The notes under the pieces were generated by a model. The model had not been told where the DNA came from and made no database searches. It saw only the letters and a program-made list of their open reading frames with translations. A stretch of 34,765 nt of DNA, taken from NCBI RefSeq assembly GCF_000003815.2, contig NC_049982.1, forward strand, positions 24,640,477 to 24,675,241, written 5' to 3'. Shown one piece after another: positions 32,181 through 34,765 of the stretch (within the stretch, counting starts at the first letter, position 1; every line of letters begins with the position of its first letter). Made by a program: the position numbers and the translations under genes. This DNA comes from Branchiostoma floridae. Lineage: Eukaryota > Chordata > Leptocardii > Amphioxiformes > Branchiostomatidae.

Positions 32181-34476
32181 TGTTAGATACTTTTAGGAAG
32201 CCTCAGAAGTGTTAGTGTCTCTTGGCAACATAGGCCATTAAGCGTCATTGCATAAGAAAGCCATGCAAAACCAGGCAGAGGTGAGAAGACGGGGATCGGC
32301 TAAATCTGTGTGTATACTTTGTATGTGTGATAGGTATGAACAGTTATATAATCAAAACCCTCCAGATATTTTTCGTGATGGCGTCCTGGTACCCCAGAGG
32401 GGTCCTCAAAAATCCAAAAAATTATAGCTGAAAATTACTGAAATTGTGATGACTTCCCTGAAAAATTTGATAAAACTTTGATATTTCCATGTAGAATGGA
32501 TTCTTACGTTTTACAGACCGAAAGTTGAAGATGATGATTTAAGAATGACAGGGCATACTAAGGGGTTACCTGAACCACTGAAAGCAATTTTCTTATCACC
32601 GTAAATTTTAAGTTTCACTGTTGCTGGAGAGAGAAACATATACTTATTTAAAAACAATTGTCATCTAATTGGGCCATACATAACGCGAGCAGTGAGAGGG
32701 GGGTCTTTATGGGGATTTTCGGGGTCTGGGCTATAATGAATTTGATACTTGTATTACACTATGAAGGTAAGTCATGGCAAGGAGGTTAAGAATTTTTGTC
32801 ACCTCCTTGGTCATGGCAAATTTTTGTGTAGTTGTTTGTATAGCCACTGCGCATAAAAGTTACTAATTAAATTCACGGCATAGGAAGTTATTTATGGCGT
32901 TGGGAGCTTATGTCTAAGAACAGCAAAGGAAAGCAGCGAAACGTTAACTTACTAATACACAGAATTAGACGTGCTGAAAGTTATATTTCAGATTAGCAAT
33001 ATTGTTATCAATTTTCAGCATGAATGCAACGGATTGTTAGGGTTTTTAGAAGCGATTTTTACAAGTACAGTGCAATAAACACCACATACGAGCATCGGCT
33101 GAAGTGGGACCGCTGTTACAGTTGGTAGGGCATTTGTCCCAAAAATTATCCGGAAGATCGTCACCCAGTGATTTTCCCCATATTGTCGCTGCGACAAGGA
33201 ATAGGTGCAAATACGTGATAATCTGAAAGGAGACAAAGAGGAGAAGTTGTTGATACGTTCCCTTTGGCTTGTTTTCTTGATAATTCTGTAGTTTGTGTAC
33301 AGGATAAAAATACAAGAATGATAGCTCATAGTTTTTCTAACCGATTGTCAACCCTTAATCAATTATAAAAATAGAGAGGGTCCACCTCATTTTATACCCC
33401 TTTCAACTAGGACGGTGCTCTCTCTGTCCACACCAGAAGCCCTGTTGGCTTACAGTTTGGCTAAAAAGTTTCCAACAAGGCAAAAATATTGTCCACACAA
33501 CATGGACATACCGAGCCAACCACAAATGGCACTGAATAAATACCCTTCTAGTGAAGGCGATCATAAGGCCTTGCAATAAAAGCAAAATCAATAGGCAGTA
33601 ATGCCTCTTTTATGCATTTCAAAACATTGCAGCGGGTAAGCAAGCAAACGTTTACACACACGCACGCGCGCGCACACAAACAAACATAGTCATAAGGTGG
33701 GGGCACACCTGCGTATATATCTAAGTCCGTATGAGGCGCGCATGAGAGTATTTGCCTCCACCAGGCTCCACAGGTCGTTGGAAAAATAATAGAAATTGGA
33801 CAGACGTAAAAAGGTTACATGTCAGACGAGTTAGCTGGGTCGCTAACCATACTTCTCGGTCAGCTAAGTCATCTGGCATGTTATGAATCTATAGTTGTCC
33901 AATTTGTACTATTTTTCCCGCGACCTGTGGAGCCTGGTAGAGACTAAGAGCTTCATACGCACCTCAAACGGACTTGAATATATACGCGCGTGCGCACACA
34001 CACTCACATGAGATAAAGGTTTACATTACGCGTTACCAACATACCGTCACAAATATCATAGGTGTATAGTTGTGTAAAATAGTGTTGAGGTACATGTTAA
34101 TGCGAGGTATACGATTAAGCCTGGTGGCGCAAATGCATGTTTTATTGGGCGTTAATAGAAATTGCCGGCCTCCCAGAAAAACTTCCAAACACAAGCACGA
34201 CTAACAACACCCAACCATAGTCTGCAAGGTTGAGATCCGGTGCAGAAAGACGACCAAGCCCATGTCACTCTTGGCCTACCATAGCCGCCCAAATATTTCC
34301 ATTGTTCCCTCTGACGATAGCTGGGAGTCAGTCGTAAGTAAGGTACCTTTACTCGGGCTTTAGTCGCATTACAATAGATGTTGGGATAGTCCGGCCAAGT
34401 TGGGGTAGGCTTTTGGCCTTGTACTTATTGACGCAGGTGAAATGTAATGGAAGTTAAATCTTACCGGCCTTGCCAT
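8040..34476 (-). CDS. Giant secreted multi-domain protein with FN3-like repeats (60 coding exons)
   Basis: I assemble one gene from 60 exons (listed separately). The CDS is about 10,356 nt, about 3,450 residues. Donor and acceptor phases agree at every junction, except for frame problems in exons 7/8, 57 and 60. Residues 1-20 (MARPIITYLHLFLVAATIWG) look like a signal peptide. About 30-180 are cysteine-rich, ending in an EGF-like fold (CSCATNFGGQNC). About 181-910 are modules that I cannot name but recall from uncharacterised invertebrate proteins (motifs DGDTVRFWVRAFDVMGN, SSPPVIEDIFLS, ITVDTSPPLPG). From about 910 to the end, FN3-like beta-sandwich repeats recur with three marks: W.GF.D..SGI..YEW.IGT.PG..D, a G..YYVTVRA.N.AGL strand, and SDGVTVD.TPP linkers. 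Residues about 2,870-3,020 form a DUF642/galactose-binding-like insert. No transmembrane segment is seen, so the product is probably an extracellular matrix or adhesion protein. The function is unknown. Confidence 0.85.
8538..8742 (-). CDS. Exon 59
   Basis: Contains THVTLMGLHLRSYNRYKVQI and RAVNHVGVASDAAF, ending EEPQVIG at donor GTAAGT in phase 1. Confidence 0.92.
8959..9094 (-). CDS. Exon 58
   Basis: Contains VHVTWSGFFDESGIHHYQ, the repeat signature. Acceptor TTTAAAG, phase 2 in, 0 out. Confidence 0.92.
9321..9514 (-). CDS. Exon 57 (contains a frame break)
   Basis: With acceptor CCGCAG in phase 1 the exon starts GLSPGSGELQPF. It then needs one base fewer in a five-A run on top (9479-9483) to continue VRLPSVLPAV and NLTHGQTVYPTVRCTNHAG, SDGVTVVLQPPE. 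It has 194 nt where 193 would keep the frame. Confidence 0.78.
9713..9821 (-). CDS. Exon 56
   Basis: Contains DLDYQNTSVFSLYWVVQDD and ESGIDFCDWTIG. Donor GTACGT, phase 1. Confidence 0.92.
10049..10239 (-). CDS. Exon 55
   Basis: Contains HIRLDHGAFLHVTVVAENAA and VLVDLTPPVISDVK. Phase 0 out. Confidence 0.93.
10566..10752 (-). CDS. Exon 54
   Basis: Begins VERVQLGPQRPSADPNTTAP (proline-rich linker) and ends HAAWDFVDPESPIIDYSWAI, the repeat signature. Phase 1 out. Confidence 0.92.
11006..11422 (-). CDS. Exon 53: DUF642/galactose-binding-like domain
   Basis: The longest exon, 139 codons, phase 0 on both sides. Contains LPVSWLTSGIANVSSPSQ, GDKYCLTFHASPVFPS, NITWHCHVFYFTALHTVSN and GVWNGIALDNVQ. 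NPSFE (previous exon), Y.L.F.A and ALDNV are typical of this jelly-roll fold. It probably binds a glycan or mediates adhesion, by inference only. Confidence 0.9.
11766..11929 (-). CDS. Exon 52: repeat end and start of inserted domain
   Basis: Contains KYYVTVYAVDASGLWSPPA, SDGVTVDTTAPLPMENV and NNLLLNPSFEDLQ. The LLLNPSFED stretch is the usual opening of DUF642/galactose-binding-like domains. Confidence 0.93.
12087..12330 (-). CDS. Exon 51
   Basis: Contains CRVAATWRGFSDLQSFIHHY, ICCFGTAPGRDDVSPCADVG and VPCTFNNG. Several extra cysteines compared with other repeats. Phase 1 out. Confidence 0.93.
12514..12674 (-). CDS. Exon 50
   Basis: Contains LTLEPNVRYYSNVRAFNRAG and MHTTVSSDGFL. Donor GTAAGT, phase 0. 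Confidence 0.92.
13003..13150 (-). CDS. Exon 49
   Basis: Contains VNDLSDVGQVVDVDFSNST and GVGWRNVFMDQEVGVAYFLV, ending STFPG. A diverged repeat signature. Phase 1 out. Confidence 0.88.
13151..13634 (-). other. Intron 48
   Basis: 484 nt, AT-rich. Nothing recognisable. Confidence 0.6.
13635..13765 (-). CDS. Exon 48
   Basis: Contains LLQPEIKYVFHVRAWYGSHE and SDGILTDFTPPAVSKSRK. Acceptor TTGTTCAG, donor GTAATA, phase 0. Confidence 0.88.
14083..14204 (-). CDS. Exon 47
   Basis: Contains FEWSASQFGEDLGTLEIGT and FDVGLRTRAVLSLPRDV. I chose donor GTGAGT over GTATGT four bases upstream; either can be kept in frame by shifting the next acceptor. Confidence 0.83.
14443..14584 (-). CDS. Exon 46
   Basis: Encodes SSKYQQVLVYDVTDMRSQQ, DADVTPSQCALAARWEILP and GEKQIK. 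Donor GTGACG, phase 2. Confidence 0.87.
14813..15038 (-). CDS. Exon 45: cysteine-rich insert
   Basis: Contains EDENDMDLASQVGLESLE, GPHSGVLSLVRRCDAESC and CTCAPQNKKCEPLGMGC. The 5-prime boundary is uncertain. The phase-consistent acceptor is AACTGAACAG (weak), while the better-looking ATGTAG eight codons... closer to the insert would need phase 1. Confidence 0.75.
15280..15417 (-). CDS. Exon 44
   Basis: Encodes NGEVIIPHQNGTAHEDEG and LTPGEHVYILMWAVNK. 46 codons, phase 0. The strand GEHVYILMWAVNK would normally be followed by an AGL turn, which is missing here. Confidence 0.88.
15418..15931 (-). other. Intron 43
   Basis: 514 nt, AT-rich, with no repeat or open frame that I can interpret. Confidence 0.6.
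15932..16150 (-). CDS. Exon 43
   Basis: Contains IDATPPTVGTFAVHTEHAAQ, VRLAWLGFSDIHTGIQRYHV and GSEFSGRDLS. 73 codons. Unusually GC-rich, which opens long shadow frames on both strands. Confidence 0.92.
16229..16440. mobile_element. MITE in intron 42 with CGCGG-rich palindromic body
   Basis: Perfect inverted ends TACTGTAAATG (16229-16239) and CATTTACAGTA (16430-16440). The inner body has repeated TTCGCGGT and ACCGCGAA motifs, themselves partly inverted. The outer TA on each side could be a TA target duplication, as for Tc1/mariner-type MITEs. No coding capacity. Confidence 0.85.
16515..16643 (-). CDS. Exon 42
   Basis: Contains FTNLTLHDGNTYSVRVVTC and NMARLCASAETQGLL. Donor GTGAGT, phase 0. 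Confidence 0.92.
16801..16920 (-). CDS. Exon 41
   Basis: Contains LSVTWEVSDPDSPLERQHLS and HQTDVDIEPVQ. 40 codons, phase 0. The donor is GTCAGG, weaker than most. Confidence 0.88.
17079..17191 (-). CDS. Exon 40
   Basis: Encodes GLYVERSSNGVTVDDTPPVF and the linker to IVAESQ. Phase 0 out. Confidence 0.92.
17297..17508 (-). CDS. Exon 39
   Basis: Contains WFGFHDPHSGLSHYEWRAG, TTPGGEDVYSTSRL and GQAVYVTVRAYNKAG: a whole repeat core in one exon. Phase 1 out. Confidence 0.94.
17644..17830 (-). CDS. Exon 38
   Basis: Contains SGKRYYVTVVACNAADLCSS, SDGVIMDNSPPVVGTVSDG and MDLSFQAS. Phase 2 out. Confidence 0.93.
18083..18221 (-). CDS. Exon 37
   Basis: Contains LHAWWEGFHDPHTALIGYSW and SIGTCPGCDDVMEAEDVG, a textbook copy of the repeat signature. 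Phase 1 out. Confidence 0.93.
18554..18682 (-). CDS. Exon 36
   Basis: Encodes GYNGAGLSSSACSWAAVVET, SPPAAGFVYDGG and DRHDVDFQ. 43 codons, phase 0. Confidence 0.9.
18971..19119 (-). CDS. Exon 35
   Basis: Contains MSYYEWCVGSQPGHCDMMAL and LHLQEGHAYYISVM. Phase 1 in, 0 out. Confidence 0.92.
19455..19622 (-). CDS. Exon 34
   Basis: Contains LTVTSVSRGVTVDVSAPVV, TDAEIDVGGRYLLSTSS and WDRVFIDPESG. Donor GTAGGT. Confidence 0.92.
20028..20144 (-). CDS. Exon 33
   Basis: Encodes GTSPNGVDIQDFMDVGVTN and VHGLRLYSGHTYYATVRG. Phase 1 in and out. Confidence 0.92.
20342..20447 (-). CDS. Exon 32
   Basis: Contains EMIVYWDAFVDVEEHG and HHSGIHKYEVAVG, a repeat signature with an inserted His/Ser loop. Phase 1 out. 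Confidence 0.9.
20648..20854 (-). CDS. Exon 31
   Basis: Contains LLHGSRYHICVHANATVLH, SCSNGITVDLTPPLPGHV and KHKDMRFQ. 69 codons, phase 0. Confidence 0.92.
20948..21179 (-). CDS. Exon 30
   Basis: Contains SDVYLPQNDKWPLPEQEFTP, HYRWKVVSDDAIHNWAYV and CSAPQVLACSETE. Phase 2 in, 0 out. Confidence 0.87.
21430..21626 (-). CDS. Exon 29
   Basis: Contains CLRLLIRGYNRVGLYSTAA, RDVLDCDSPDPSLITPP and GNLELTYM. Donor GTGAGT, phase 2. Confidence 0.9.
21818..22084 (-). CDS. Exon 28
   Basis: Contains SDGFTVLHNPPTPGQICSVG, LAFTWNKFGNVDTTQPTFED and PSIHYEWNLATD. 89 codons. Donor GTAGGT. Confidence 0.9.
22211..22349 (-). CDS. Exon 27
   Basis: Encodes VPSWTRITEFRNMQMSS, WTGLFLLNSNRYRSVVRLC and HPAGCFQ. Phase 2 in, 0 out. 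Confidence 0.87.
22516..22690 (-). CDS. Exon 26
   Basis: Contains NVTFFHHANLINVGCPED, TTTVEARWTIPDTVKTFV and RRVEWAVEREATLGG. Donor GTACAT in phase 2. Reading on would hit a stop after QRGY. Confidence 0.85.
22845..22977 (-). CDS. Exon 25
   Basis: Contains TYYVTVLAGTESGNISVTSD, then GVVVLKDDDVINATEVSDG and LGCNM. Donor GTGCGA is unusual but is the only one giving phase 1 for exon 26. Confidence 0.82.
23118..23315 (-). CDS. Exon 24
   Basis: Contains SCAWLGFAHPHQDVTYQVGI, GTQPGLADITSFTYIG and LHLKTFQ. 66 codons, phase 0. Confidence 0.92.
23689..23806. mobile_element. Small MITE at the donor of exon 23
   Basis: Inverted ends of about 28 bp: CTTAGGTCACATTTCCAAAC at 23689 and GTTTGGAAATGTGACCTAAG ending at 23806. 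The inner sequence is about 60 bp and AT-rich. Total about 118 bp. The right end lies six bases inside the intron after exon 23. Confidence 0.85.
23813..24096 (-). CDS. Exon 23
   Basis: Contains HGQHTYYVSVRVENAAGLST, VVTSQPYVHVVGVPS and DPEAGEPSVLG. Its donor GTAAGA is followed six bases later by the end of a small inverted-repeat element. Confidence 0.9.
24256..24430 (-). CDS. Exon 22
   Basis: Contains FIVDVTPPAFSGLIEV, LVARWDSKPTSVHD and YKFEYSVG. Phase 1 out, inside the IGT position of the repeat. Confidence 0.9.
24514..24732 (-). CDS. Exon 21
   Basis: Contains FSLRWNGEDPESDIYDYEVG, HFITYHPNLDEGKQFYLVL and KAINRAQIPTTK. One nearly complete FN3-like repeat core. 73 codons, phase 0. Confidence 0.9.
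24934..25000. repeat. (TG)n microsatellite in intron 20
   Basis: About 33 uninterrupted TG units, 58 nt from exon 20. Likely polymorphic. Confidence 0.98.
25059..25206 (-). CDS. Exon 20
   Basis: Encodes RNVSREVDDVNLRPALELL, SDCLSFGAFPGNGFL and SRENM. Lies 58 nt downstream (plus strand) of a TG microsatellite in the next intron. Confidence 0.82.
25295..25575 (-). CDS. Exon 19
   Basis: Contains GLYHCTVIAFNRALQPSESV and SDGVTIDVTPPVITDLVVD, then a long tail ending VEPSPVC. Phase 2 out. Confidence 0.92.
25702..25905 (-). CDS. Exon 18
   Basis: Begins ITVDTSPPLPGHVHDS, a typical linker, and continues with ASWEGFFDRESGIMFYMYGF. 68 codons, phase 0, donor GTAAGT. Confidence 0.92.
25971..26130 (-). 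mobile_element. Probable retroposon 3-prime end in intron 17
   Basis: On top: an (AAGTC)n-like pentamer tract (25971-26001), then TTTATTGCACAACGATTGC and about 120 bp of further sequence. Read on the minus strand this is a tail with an AATAAA signal followed by short CTTGA repeats, a layout typical of LINE or SINE 3-prime ends. The left and right limits are uncertain. Confidence 0.5.
26360..26551 (-). CDS. Exon 17: cysteine loop plus beta strands
   Basis: Encodes CPPPYCTCIPKDEQCYF, then HDHDYYIVITATNNAMLQ. An internal GT (26441 region) is not used, because the frame stays open and meaningful to donor GTTTGT. 64 codons, phase 0. Confidence 0.87.
26875..26995 (-). CDS. Exon 16
   Basis: Contains TAFDDHSGLHNIHWELHD and GEGQVAVRRPS, a variant of the D..SGI..YEW motif. 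The acceptor CAG|AG is fixed by phase; the alternative gives a stop. Confidence 0.88.
27127..27335 (-). CDS. Exon 15
   Basis: Contains PRQDGDTVRFWVRAFDVMGN, YVTIHVDSSPPVIEDIFLS and VHDSKDLYEM. This joins the G strand of one sandwich to the linker of the next. Phase 2 out. Confidence 0.9.
27735..27880 (-). CDS. Exon 14
   Basis: Contains SREAIPNANTITMFQTDWAV, DHLGGRSLDNPPGNW and QNVTDMT. The IPNANTI..F...AVDHLGG pattern is one I recall from uncharacterised invertebrate relatives. Confidence 0.86.
28029..28143 (-). CDS. Exon 13
   Basis: Encodes VTVSWPDHFCNQLHKDNKFL and NAIEQHNTTILPGYEELTG. Phase 1 out through donor GTAACT. Confidence 0.85.
28226..28437 (-). CDS. Exon 12
   Basis: Contains GVYCIVLTVEDACG, RRFLIYDDNSTVEAD and GGVWQTNLQDAM. 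Strand-rich continuation of the same module. Phase 0 out. Confidence 0.86.
28554..28743 (-). CDS. Exon 11: first W.GW.D..SGI repeat
   Basis: Contains CWSGWRDDDSGIAEYEYEV, the repeat signature, and ends SILLTEPG. Acceptor CCCAG, donor GTTGGT, phase 1. Confidence 0.88.
28832..29051 (-). CDS. Exon 10
   Basis: Encodes RLYFTAKASNGGYVKINN, DDSTGDITIATEYFSG, HFTFDFRNPYHC and SVRGPCTDEML, ending GPAITKN. This is the last part of the unnamed module before the first repeat with a W.GW.DDDSGI motif. Confidence 0.85.
29171..29367 (-). CDS. Exon 9
   Basis: Encodes LVDWIVFWHMHYHYTKDF, then GTLTCKHSNNGSPN and CTINAMIPEEPRHGD. Acceptor TTTTAG, donor GTAAGA, phase 2. Confidence 0.82.
29399..29502 (-). CDS. 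Exon 8 (or second half of a fused exon 7/8)
   Basis: Encodes VLVIEPQQVRLYCDRPVI and SMNVYRCVIRQ. Donor GTATAC, phase 0. The 37 nt before it translate, in this frame, as a plausible strand EVTIQKNLSSDSI. Confidence 0.72.
29540..29651 (-). CDS. Exon 7 (may be one exon with exon 8)
   Basis: Begins AEWKSLFQPSG and YYINRYSIGVIAAS in phase 0. Read strictly it ends at GTAACC in phase 1. If exon 7, the 37-nt gap and exon 8 are one exon (29399-29651, 253 nt), only one base has to go to give 84 codons with phase 0 on both sides. See the finding. Confidence 0.7.
29836..29993 (-). CDS. Exon 6
   Basis: Encodes IRAQPIMQYCAGKMKRIV, then NGWEKDTVEAGCNATT and LRLTASTMQFE. Start of a beta-rich module of unknown type. 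Two N-glycosylation-like sites are visible. Phase 0 out. Confidence 0.83.
30265..30372 (-). CDS. Exon 5: EGF-like segment
   Basis: Contains CYPGSCGPSNLSGSC followed by CATNFGGQNCL, the typical C.C...F.G..C end of an EGF module. Phase 1 in and out, donor GTAAGT. Confidence 0.87.
30674..30988. mobile_element. Fold-back element in intron 4
   Basis: Inverted arms of about 110 bp. The left arm begins AAGCGAGTTCGAATAGTTCG and includes TTGAGCCCCGGGC and CAATGCCTATCAGTTTG. The right arm mirrors these and ends CGAACTATTCGAACTCGCTT. The centre is about 80 bp with its own GTTGGTGGGAAAA and TTTTCCCCACCAAC mirror pair. No open frame. Confidence 0.9.
31085..31222 (-). CDS. Exon 4: cysteine-rich segment
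   Basis: Contains CPRLVSNCAVHSC, SRCARCLYDRG and NGRTCT. Phase 1 in and out. Ends at donor GTACGT only 97 nt from a fold-back element. Confidence 0.87.
31886..32038 (-). CDS. Exon 3: cysteine-rich segment
   Basis: Contains CPSGCFNCTGWRWCHAG, CPPNSNLNG and CRWCESCKTGRYLSHGACPG. The many CxxC and CxxxxC spacings resemble TNFR/furin-like cysteine-rich modules. Donor GTAAGT, phase 1. Confidence 0.88.
32039..33089 (-). other. Intron 2 of the giant gene
   Basis: About 1.05 kb with a TG microsatellite and a short mirror pair around 32774-32818 (CATGGCAAGGAGGT and ACCTCCTTGGTCATG). I see no exon: open frames are short and phases do not fit. Confidence 0.65.
32140..32178. repeat. (TG)n microsatellite in intron 2
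   Basis: About 19 TG units without interruption. Confidence 0.97.
33090..33222 (-). CDS. Exon 2: signal peptide core and first cysteines
   Basis: Acceptor CCTTTCAG. Begins IITYLHLFLVAATIWG, then KSLGDDLPDNFWDKC and PTNCNSGPTSADA. Donor GTATGT, phase 1. Confidence 0.85.
33223..34464 (-). other. Intron 1 of the giant gene
   Basis: About 1.24 kb, from donor GTAAGA (after MARP) to acceptor CCTTTCAG. It contains the hairpin element at 33711-33987 and an alternating purine/pyrimidine CACGCGCGCG tract near 33658-33672. No further coding sequence is seen. Confidence 0.65.
33711..33987. mobile_element. Near-perfect hairpin (fold-back) element in intron 1
   Basis: Arms of roughly 125 bp with a short centre. 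The left arm has GCGTATATAT, AAGTCCGTATGAGG, CCAGGCTCCACAGGTCG and AAATTGGACA. The right arm has the complements TGTCCAATTT, CGACCTGTGGAGCCTGG, CCTCAAACGGACTT and ATATATACGC. The centre pairs GTTAGCTGGGTCGC with a diverged mirror. No coding capacity. Confidence 0.9.
34465..34476 (-). CDS. Exon 1: 12-nt first coding exon
   Basis: ATGGCAAGGCCG followed by donor GTAAGA encodes MARP. Joined in phase 0 to exon 2 it completes a signal peptide: four residues with an Arg, then a hydrophobic core. An alternative ATG at 33315, read straight into exon 2, would give a long polar N-terminus before the hydrophobic stretch and is less likely. Confidence 0.7.
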
Positions 34477-34765
34477 CGCTGTATGGTGGCTTCAGTGGCG
34501 GTGCCTCGGTATCACCCACCAACAGCCCGGTGCGACTGAAATGTCGCTGAAACACGAAAAACGACGTTGGTCCCCTCAGTACTATTTACTCCTTTATCAG
34601 ATTGAGGAAGTAAATGTCAGTGAAAAGGGGTTGCGCGCTGTGCTCAAAACTGATCCTGATTGATCCAATACCACGTGGTTTGGTACATACACGTAATGGT
34701 CAATGCATGCCATTCGTCTCCGCCAAGAGCTTTTTTTCTGCTCTTCCCTGTCTGGTTAAGTCTCG
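34477..34765 (-). promoter_or_regulatory. 5-prime UTR and putative promoter of the giant gene
   Basis: Upstream of the ATG on the minus strand. A CACGTG E-box lies at 34672-34677 with an adjacent ATTGG/CCAAT box at about 34664-34669. No clear TATA box. The transcription start cannot be placed. Confidence 0.3.

Noticed and set aside
33046-33315. ATG at 33315 as the protein start
   Set aside because: It would put about 30 mostly polar residues before the hydrophobic core. MARP from 34476 gives a clean signal peptide with canonical splice sites.

Overview
This is an animal nuclear genome window, almost certainly from a lancelet (amphioxus, Branchiostoma). The reasons are a five-exon gene for a lancelet-type green fluorescent protein, a 60-exon gene for a huge secreted repeat protein, GT/AG introns throughout, and AT-rich introns full of fold-back elements, MITE-like elements and microsatellites. 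I used no database. All exon boundaries were read by eye from splice sites, reading frame and phase.

Layout. (1) 1-2250 is a 20-bp minisatellite that switches strand near 1100-1136, so two arms of about 1.1 kb face each other head to head. (2) 2251-3859 is mostly non-coding. It holds a CRE-plus-YY1-like motif pair at 2424-2450 and two diverged copies of a short block about 632 bp apart. (3) 3860-7026, plus strand, is an apparently intact GFP gene of 220 codons with a Gly-Tyr-Gly chromophore. Intron 1 carries a fold-back element and intron 4 a 54-bp tandem repeat. (4) 7027-8039 is the intergenic space between two convergent genes. (5) 8040-34476, minus strand, is a single gene that I assemble from 60 coding exons (about 10.36 kb of coding sequence, about 3,450 residues). 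Its product has a signal peptide, a cysteine-rich/EGF-like N-terminus, several modules I cannot name, a long run of FN3-like beta-sandwich repeats, one inserted galactose-binding (DUF642-like) domain and no transmembrane segment. Splice phases agree at every junction, which is the strongest evidence that it is one gene.

The gene has three local reading-frame problems: a missing base in the last exon, an extra base in exon 57, and either a 37-nt 'intron' or an extra base in exon 7/8. These could be assembly indels, polymorphic null alleles or early decay. The two genes show no functional link beyond their tail-to-tail position. The most useful points for follow-up are the frame breaks, the inverted minisatellite and the fold-back elements sitting close to exons.
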